DNA from: Hordeum vulgare subsp. vulgare
Lineage: Eukaryota; Streptophyta; Magnoliopsida; Poales; Poaceae
DNA: 64,000 nucleotides
Direction of reading: 5' to 3'
Assembly (NCBI RefSeq): GCF_904849725.1
Contig: NC_058521.1
Coordinates: 561,306,176 to 561,370,175, forward strand
Part shown: positions 57,377 through 64,000 of the stretch, piece by piece
How the letters are laid out: every line of letters begins with the position of its first letter
Position numbering within the stretch: the first letter of the stretch is position 1
Made by a program: the position numbers and the translations under genes
Notes under the pieces: model-generated
The model's database searches: none
Told to the model about the DNA's origin: nothing
Seen by the model: only the letters and a program-made list of their open reading frames with translations

Positions 57377-59503
57377 GAGCATCTCCAACAGGCGCCCAAC
57401 GCACGACGCGCTAAAATCTGGTTTGCGGCGTGCCCATCGGCAGGTTTGGCGCGGCGCGCAGTGCTGGCTCCAGCAGCCGCGCTGAAATGCAGCACGGGCG
57501 TGCAGCTCCAGCAGCGCGCTAAAATGCAGCGTGCGCGAGCAGCCGGCGCCTCACATTTGTTGTAATTTGGACACAAAATAAATTTCACACGTTCACAAAA
57601 CAAAGACCTAGCATATAATTTAAATCACAAACATCATTCAACTAAGTTTAAAATAAATAGTTCAATTTATTATTACAACTCAAACAAATAGTATTATGAA
57701 ATACAACAAATAGTTCAACAATACAACATCAAACGCATAAATCATGATGCTCTTTGACGGCCAATCCAAGCCCACCACTCTTCAATGAGATCATTCTTGA
57801 GTTCATTATGTGTTCTTGGACGCCTAATGGCATGATAGGAGGCAACAAAACGGGCCACCCTTTCAACCCTCCGCTGCACTCACATGAGATGTCCCAAGAG
57901 CTCATACTGAGAGTAGTCTACATCTTGGCCACACTCATTCTCGATGATCATGTTGTGCATGATCACACAAGCGTGCATAATGTACCAAAGCATTTTTTGA
58001 TTCCAAAGTCTATCCGGTCCTCTCACAATAGAAAATTGGGCTTGCAAAATCCTAAAAGCTCTCTCCAGAACTTTTCTCGCCGCCGCCTGGGCATTGTGGA
58101 AATCAAGATATTTCTTACCTTTCGGGTTTTTCAACGGCTTCACAAATGTTTGCCACTTTGGGTAGATGTCATTCGCAAGATAGTAGCCATAGTTGTATGT
58201 ACGTCCATTAGCTACAAATTACACCGGTGGCGGTTCACCATTTGCAATCTTATTCATCAGTGGTGACCGGTTGACAACGTTGATGTCATTCAAAGATCCA
58301 TGCATTCCAAAAAAGCATGCTAAATCCAAGTCTCTTGATCAGCCACCGCTTCAAGGATTATAGTGGAACCCTTTTTTTGTCCGTGGAATTGGCCATGCCA
58401 TGCCTTTAGACAATTCTTCCAAATTCAATGCATGTAATCTATTGAGCCAAGCATACCTGGGAACCCGCGAGCTTTGTGCATCTCCAATAGCCTTGCGACG
58501 TCTTCAGCATTGGGAGTTCTCAGGTACTCCGGGCCTAACACTTGCACAATTCCGACTGCGAAGCGCTTGACACACATGATGGCTTGGCTCTCACCCATGG
58601 CCAAGTGATCATCAACTAGATCAACGGGAATACCGTATGCCAACATACGCAAAGCGGCTGTCACCTTCTGAAAGGTGCTATGCCCGAGCTCTCCGGCGAC
58701 ATTCCTCCTCTGCTGAAAAAACCGATCATGGCTCGCTAGTTTCTCTGCAATGTGACTGAACAACTCGGTGCTCATCCTAAACCGGCGACGAAAGTACGAC
58801 TCAGGGTATGTGGGATTCTCCACAAAATAGTGCCTCATCATTCTGTTGTGGGCATCAATCCTATCCCTCCAATTTTTTTGCCGACCCATAACCGAACCAC
58901 CATGCTTCGGTTTTTTATTGATGCGCATAGCTAAGATCATTGCAAGATCCTCCTCCTCTTTCATATCAAATTCTTCTTCGGAAGAATCATATGACGAACT
59001 CATCTAAAATGTTCAAAACCAGGCTATAAACAACATGCACCAAATTTCATGTAAAAATGTGAAGTTGGAAGCAATACATACCTTGTGGGCCTTTTGTCGA
59101 ACACCTTGCGAGCGCCAAGCGACTGTGGGAGGCCGAGCGCTGTTCGTCGGAGGACTACCGCGCGCGACGGGCGGCGCTGACTTAGAGAGAGACGGAGGAA
59201 GCCGCGGCCACGCGGGGAGAGACCGGGGAAGCGCCGGAACGGTCGTTAGAAAAATGGGATGGCGCGGACGGCGACGGCGACGCGGCTGGATGTGTAGGTG
59301 AAGTTTCACGCGAGCGCTCGAGAGTTCAGCGCGCAGGAGCGAGCGCAGCAAAAAAACAGCGCGCGATGACATTTTCTCTCGCTCACTGAATTACATATAC
59401 CGCACGCGCGGTTTTTGCGCGTCCGCTGAAGTGTCCTAAAACGGTAGCGCGAGTTAAAAAGACTATTTTTTTTCTATGCATACCGTGGCTGTTGGAGATG
59501 CTC
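57377..59503 (-). mobile_element. PIF/Harbinger transposon with decayed transposase
   Basis: 2,127 bp. Ends: GAGCATCTCCAACAGGCGC at 57377 and, inverted, GAGCATCTCCAACAGCCACG at 59503. Three-base duplication tca (57374-57376, 59504-59506); Harbinger elements make 3-bp duplications. The transposase is on the minus strand. No second (Myb-like) ORF is evident. Confidence 0.87.
57740..59003 (-). pseudogene. Harbinger DDE transposase, at least two nonsense mutations
   Basis: It starts at 59003 (MSSSYDSSEEEFD). N-terminal blocks: HGGSVMGRQKNWRDR, MMRHYFVENPTYPESYFRRRF. The nuclease follows, with the first Asp in GSIDYMH (about 58430), the second in SLNDINV (58285-58287) and the Glu in VLERAFRILQ (about 58055), so the DDE triad is intact. 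TGA replaces the Trp normally after MH (about 58425-58427), and TAA interrupts PPV-FVANG near 58223. The C-terminus has MLWYIMHACVIMHNMIIENE. Length and order match plant Harbinger transposases; nonsense codons make it inactive. Confidence 0.88.
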
Positions 59504-59809
59504 TCATCCAAGCCGAACGGACGCGTCCCACCCCGCTAACCGTGCTCACTGCTCAGGCGACACGTGACAGCAGGTGGCGCAAATCTCATCCTGCTCACTC
59601 CAACTCACCCGACAGAGAGTGGGGAACAGAAAGCCCTAGTCTTCCACGCTCTTCCCCTTCGTCTCTCTCCCCCCCCCCCCCCCCCCCCCCCTGCCGTGGC
59701 GGCGCGGCGGCGCGATTCCTTTGCTGCTCGGCGGCAGCGGCCGACGGAAGCAGCGGCCGGGGTAGCAGCGACGGCAAGGCTCGGTTCTCTCCTCTCCCTC
59801 CCAACCAAG
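59504..59809 (+). promoter_or_regulatory. Possible promoter and non-coding first exon of a plant gene
   Basis: A G-box CACGTG lies at 59561-59566. Downstream is a cereal-style leader (AAAGCCCTAGTCTTCC, CT-rich run, 23 C residues at 59669-59691, then GC-rich trinucleotide DNA). CCAACCAAG|GTAAGAAA at 59801-59817 is a good splice donor. Long open frames here are GC effects; I would not call protein. No TATA box is clear. It could equally be a pseudogene or captured promoter. Confidence 0.4.
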
Positions 59810-60482
59810 GTAAGAAACGGAGATCTGCTAGCCGCGTACATGGTCATAGAATGTTTCCCCAGCTGCGCGCACTGCTGTGGATCGATGTCGCCGTCCACAC
59901 GATTCCGGATTTTTTTTGTTTTGTTTTACATCAACATGGTTTTGGACTGTGTGTTGCTGCGCATACGATTGTTGATGGCAGTTGTTTCGTTTGTGCGGCA
60001 TATTTTTTTTATAGCATACGCGCATTGTTGATGCCAAGGTGATGGATTGAAGGAAAAGGATGGCCAGGGGAGCTGCTGTTTTTGGGGGCTCTTGCTGCTG
60101 TGTTCTTAAGCTATGTCTGTTTGTGATTGTTGGGCTATAAAATAAGGAGGGGAAGACCACATGGTGAATCTGGGGTAGAAAGGGTTGGTTGGCCACTGTG
60201 CTATACTGAGATATGATTGTAGTCTGGTGCGATTCAAGAAACTACCTAGTTTCTGCTCTCCCATTCGGGAGCACTACTTATGTTGCTTAAAAACATAATG
60301 ATGTCTAATTCTGCATTTGTAAATCACAGCGATAACAAACTAAAAAAACTGATTAGACCCTTGTAAGAGTTAAGGGTGTACTTAGACAATTAAGGATTCG
60401 GTTAGCAACTCTCTCCTCAGATGCGCAGCTAGTCACATCTCTGTTCGATGACCACAGTGGCCATTGCTATGCCTAATAACCA

Positions 60483-60650
60483 TAGTTCAAAAAAGCGCTA
60501 GGTGTTAATTGTGCGTTTTGCCACCGCCTTGCGCTTTTCTGACCAAAGCGCATGCTTATGCGCAATTATGCGCAGACTAAGCGCTGCGCTAGGCGTTTTG
60601 TTATCGCCTAGAGCCTAAGCGCTCGCTTAGGCGTGCCTTTTTTAACTATG
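60483..60650. mobile_element. Small MITE with a long target duplication (Mutator-like)
   Basis: About 166 bp. TAGTTCAAAAAAGCGC at the left and its inverted relative ending CCTTTTTTAACTA at the right, with GCGC/CGCCTA-rich inside. It is flanked by TGCCTAATAACCA and TGCTAATAACCA. A duplication of this length fits Mutator-type insertion (8-11 bp) better than other classes, though the edge bases are ambiguous. Confidence 0.65.
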
Positions 60651-61831
60651 CTAATAACCAAGGTGGACATGACTAGGGTTTGTTTTCTCCACTCATTTTT
60701 CTAGGGATTTTTCTCTCCTCGTGTGTTGTGCAGTGCTTTGTGCCAACACGTGGGACTGCAAGTGTTGGGTGAGTGATTGCTCTATAGTCCTCATGTATTC
60801 ACATGACATATTTGATGGACTGAACTTTATATGCACTGTACTTTTTTGTATGCTTTCCATGTGATGTACGTATCACTTTATATTATGTATGTACACTTTG
60901 TCTCCCATTATAGAAATTCACAATTCAGAAAATAAGGAGTGAGGAATTTAAACTAAAATTTGAAAAAAATGAAGCTTGGTTGCAATTTTTGTACTATGGA
61001 AGCACCTTAGGCGGGATGGTAGTGCTGCGGTGTGGATTTGCAGCTGGCAGTCAGCCAACCATTGGCAGGATGCGTGGGCTGGCGCCTAGCAGCGAGATGT
61101 TGTTTGCGGTGGATCTGGGAACATGGCCACGCATAGTGGGGACATACGCTGCCTCTTTGAGCCCACCTGTCATGATCATCTTGCATGCTCAGGTCTTACT
61201 ACATCATGGCGCATGAATTCAAAATAGCTTTTTCGGATAAGTTGCAGCCCCCCCTACCTTTGCGCCTAACACAAGCCTTGTCTGAACTCTTCCAGACTTG
61301 CCGGCAACCTCTTCCCTGTCATCCTCCTTCGTAATCAAATCCGAAGCTTTCCTTTCAGGCCATTTAGGTGTGGAGTACCAGTCTGATCCATCTGGCTCAG
61401 TCTGTACTTGTGCACAAGATCAATCTTTGCGGGATCATGTACTATGAATGCATATAATAGGACTTGGCTATTACGTTCGACCGTTAATCAATCCATTTTC
61501 AATGTGCACATGTGTCCACACGTGTTCAATTGTAGTGGTTCCTGTTACTCTTCAATCCTACATTGCAATACTTATTTGGCTTTGCGGGCGCTCAAAGGAT
61601 GATAGTGCCTTTATCCCATGGATGACAATTGGCACAAAGTTACATTAATTGTTACCATTTTTAATTCCCAGCAGGGTAAGCATTTTAAAGCATCAATGTA
61701 TTGCCAGCTATTCTTTCTGAACTTTTGGTTGTTTACCCGCAACTGTTTTCATACCAATATCAACTATTATGTGTTAAATTTGCTATTTTCGACTTGGTGT
61801 TATACAAATAGGAAGCTATTGTCCAATCTTA

Positions 61832-62953
61832 GAGCGTCTCCAGCCGCGCACCCAACAGCCCCCCCCCCCCACGCCATTTTTTTTGCCGGCGCGGAAAAAA
61901 CGGCCCAGTCGCACCCCCAGGAGCCCTTTTTCGCCGGCTAGGGCCAAAATTGGCCCCAGCGGTCCTAGGCCGAACCCAGCGCGTTGGGGATCGCCCAGGG
62001 GCGCCGGCTGAAACATTTTTGGCGCGAAAAATCTCTGGGCTCGCCGAGTCAGCGACTGTCGCGCGCGGTCGTCGTCCTCATCGCCTTGTTTCCCGCGGGA
62101 ATCAATGCGAAGGCTGCGCCGCCGGTCAGCCTTCCATTGATTCACGGGCGGCGCGGCGACGCGCGTCCCACTCGCCTTCTCCCGCTGTTGCGGCAGCTCC
62201 TGGACGCCGAGGCGGATGGGGACAACGTCGTCCTCCTTGTCCGGCTCCAGCTCCTCCGGGTCGGCGGCGTTCCTTCCCGTCAAACCGGAGCCGCATGAGA
62301 CGCCGTTGGGGCGGCGCACACGCAACGGCGGCATTGTCATCAACGAGCCCGGCCCCTCCTCCCGCCTTATCAAGCCGAAGAGGGAGCCGGGACTCCTCCC
62401 CGTCAAGCAGGAGCACCTGACTATGGCCGCCTCCGACGAGACCGCCCTCAAATGGGAGCGGGATGACTACGTCCGGGAGGAGATGGAGCGCCAGCGCCGC
62501 GCCCTTGAGGAGATCGCCGCCCGGCGCTGCGGCCGCGAGGAGGGCAGCGTTGTCATCCTCGACGACAGCGACGAGGAGGCGCCGGGGCCTTCCAACCCCG
62601 TTTGCCAGGGCGACCCAGGGCAGGGGTGCAGCAAGGACGGCGGCAGAGCGCAGGACGACGGCGACTACACCAATTTCTACAAGCTTCTCGGCATGTAGAA
62701 GGCGTTGGGCGGTGGCGATGTAGTTTAATTATGTTTTTGTTTCACTTTTGTACAAATTTTAATGAAAACTATGAATTTCCTTCGAATTTGAGTTGGTTTT
62801 GGCCGAATTTGGTCTGTGTTTGTTCTTTTCAAAAAACAGTTGGGGCAACCTGGGGCTCGGATTCCCCCCCCCCCCGCGCGCGATATTGTCGCCGGCGCGC
62901 TCCCAGGCGGCGCTGTTTCACGCCCCTGGGGGGCCGAACGGTTGGAGATGCTC
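61832..62953 (+). mobile_element. Harbinger-like non-autonomous element with an ORF
   Basis: 1,122 bp, ends GAGCGTCTCCAGCCG and (inverted) GAGCATCTCCAACCG, TSD tta (61829-61831, 62954-62956). The second unit of the surrounding duplication has the empty site at 63321-63323, which proves both ends. No transposase; likely mobilised by a Harbinger source such as the one at 57377-59503, whose first bases match. Confidence 0.92.
62216..62698 (+). CDS. Uncharacterised 160-residue protein in a Harbinger-like element
   Basis: Intact frame from ATG 62216 to TAG 62698 with strong GC3. No catalytic domain. Visible: Ser-rich start; three related segments LPVKPEP, IKPKREPG and LPVKQEH, of which VKPE (22-25) and VKQE (63-66) fit the SUMO-acceptor consensus (hydrophobic-K-x-E); an Arg/Glu-rich helix-like stretch (DDYVREEMERQRRALEEIAARR, about 83-104); VVILDDSDEE (112-121), like a SUMO-interacting motif; and an end YTNFYKLLGM. 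It may be a captured host gene fragment or an accessory transposon protein. The start could lie earlier as upstream frames are also open, but this ATG gives the only frame with these motifs. Confidence 0.6.
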   Translation: MGTTSSSLSGSSSSGSAAFLPVKPEPHETPLGRRTRNGGIVINEPGPSSRLIKPKREPGLLPVKQEHLTMAASDETALKWERDDYVREEMERQRRALEEIAARRCGREEGSVVILDDSDEEAPGPSNPVCQGDPGQGCSKDGGRAQDDGDYTNFYKLLGM

Positions 62954-63948
62954 TTAGTTCTGTTGTGGTACATATTCAAACAGCAAACAATCAGTTCCTA
63001 CTACTAGGTCTTTCTTCTTAACTGATTCGCCATGCTATGCTCCTTGAAGTTGTCTTAGCCCAGAGCCATTTGTAGCCTAAAAACGGCTGGACTGTTCGTG
63101 TATAAAATTTTCAGTTGGCATAATGTCAGTTATATTAATTGTTACCATTTTTAATTTGCAGTAGAGTAATCATTTTAAAGCATCAATGTATTACCAGCTA
63201 TTCTTTTTGAACTTTTGGTTGTTTACCAGCAGCTGTGTTTGTACCACCATCAATTATTATGTATTAGATTTGCCATTTTTCTGACTTGATGTTATACAAA
63301 CAGGAAGTTATTGTCTAATCTTAGTTCCGTTGTCGTACATATTCAAACAGCAAACAACAAACAACAAACATCTTCCCGATTCCTACTAATAGGTCCTTTT
63401 TGCTTAACTCATTCTCTGTGATATGCTCCTTAAAGTTGGCTTAGCTCTGAGCCATTTATAGCCTAAAAAACGGTTGAACTGTTTGTGGATAAAACTTTCA
63501 ATAGTAAGTATTACTCTATCTGAATCCAGAGAACTGTTGTTTTTGATTTTTCATGCTGTCTAATACACAAGCTTTAAGATACTTTGCTGCCATAGCTTAT
63601 AAATTAGAAAAGAAAATAATGCCATGGAAGCATTGTGTCGAATACGAATGCCATTTTCGCATGGGCAATTTCAATACTAAAAAAATAACAATGTTTACAG
63701 TTTGATTGATGGCACAGTTACCAAGCAAAATTTAATTGATACATTATCTTTGTTTATTTTTCATGATTATGCTATTAATGTTGCATGTCTTCTGTGTAGT
63801 AATCAGTGAACTGTGATTTGATGAATAATCAGACTTAAAAAAAAATCTAGATCTGCTGGTAATACTTCACTATCTGCATTAAACAAATAACAGTTTAAGT
63901 TATTTATGAATTCTACACTCAATGCACTGAAGAATTTTTCTTTTCAGC

Positions 63949-64000
63949 TTTCTCCGAAGTATGGCTTGTGGACAAGTGTAGACCTGTAGACAAAGAGACA
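63949..64000 (+). CDS. Possible exon start at the window edge
   Basis: After TTCTTTTCAG one frame is open to the edge: FSEVWLVDKCRPVDKET. The other two frames stop within 45 bases. Too short to identify. If the donor at 59810 is used, this would be the second (or third) exon of a plus-strand gene. Confidence 0.25.

Larger units (their letters stand above)
61624..63500. repeat. Tandem duplication, about 365-bp unit, one copy split by a MITE
   Basis: Unit 1 is 61624-61831 plus 62957-63110; unit 2 is 63111-63500. Shared blocks include ATTAATTGTTACCATTTTTA, ATTTTAAAGCATCAATGTAT and GTACATATTCAAACAGCAAA. Unit 2 has an AAACAAC expansion. Confidence 0.85.
59810..63948 (+). other. Putative long first intron or intergenic DNA
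   Basis: Lower in recognisable repeats than the rest of the window. Starts GTAAGAAACG and ends TTTTTCTTTTCAG at 63948. A possible small exon is 60733-60767 (after TTGTGCAG, before GTGAGTG). Apart from the elements listed separately, 60000-60470, 60661-61620 and 63500-63940 hold nothing I can name. Confidence 0.35.

Noticed and set aside
59476..60042. 188- and 155-codon frames over the C-run
   Set aside because: The protein would depend on a 23-base C homopolymer and on reading through a good splice donor. It is better seen as leader and intron.
61816..62451. 211-codon minus-strand frame over the Harbinger MITE
   Set aside because: It spans the MITE left end and opposes the better-supported plus ORF; GC-driven openness.

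Overview
This window looks like intergenic DNA from a large Triticeae genome (wheat, Aegilops, rye or barley). There is no bacterial, organellar or viral gene layout. About 90% of it can be assigned to transposable elements. Diagnostic signs are a BARE-1/WIS/Angela-type Copia LTR with its 5-bp target duplication, several ~1.55-kb LTRs opening TGATACGTCTCC, tRNA-Asp primer sites typical of the Athila lineage, a Stowaway MITE opening CTCCCTCCGTTCC, and PIF/Harbinger elements with GAGCATCTCCAAC termini. Names of element families are from memory and not database-checked; boundaries, TSDs and motifs are read from the sequence.

Left half (1-31 kb): a nest of insertions. An old Athila-like relic (30921-31064) was hit by a minus-strand Copia of SIRE/Maximus type (25368-30920). 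This was hit by plus-strand Athila-like element C (9934-25367, interrupted). C took three insertions: a minus-strand Tat-lineage Gypsy in its 5' LTR (5155-9933), a solo Angela LTR in its gag (10804-12576, TSD aaaac), and complete element B in its 3' LTR (16230-24282, TSD gggat). The Tat element was in turn hit by minus-strand element A (1-5154, running off the left edge).

Middle (31-52 kb): minus-strand Athila-like elements E (31065-35478) and H (38286-45012, complete, TSD ctatt), a lone LTR G, a plus-oriented relic that hosts H, and LTR I (45381-51914), which is split by a 4.8-kb solo LTR of LARD size (46216-51028, TSD tcacc).

Right part (52-64 kb): DNA transposons and perhaps the edge of a gene. 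It holds a Harbinger transposase fragment, an inverted-repeat element with an eight-unit 21-bp minisatellite, a duplicated MITE, solo LTR J (54773-56304, TSD gtctc), a Harbinger-like element carrying an AP2/ERF domain ORF, a Harbinger element with a decayed transposase (57377-59503, TSD tca), and then lower-repeat DNA. A G-box, a CT/C-rich leader and an AAG|GTAAG donor at 59810 suggest the first exon and long first intron of a plus-strand gene. That intron holds a Mutator-like MITE, a tandem duplication, and a Harbinger MITE (61832-62953, TSD tta) with an intact 160-codon ORF.

The most notable unexplained structure lies in the Athila-like elements. A, B, C, E and H have different coding content but share a non-coding module: a hairpin just after gag (with a compensatory change in H), a GGGGATGCC hairpin containing an exact copy of the polypurine tract, and an array of 2-5 small hairpins whose loops keep TTCACTTATAT while their stems vary. 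No intact, complete cellular gene is visible, and no rRNA, tRNA or CRISPR sequence was recognised.
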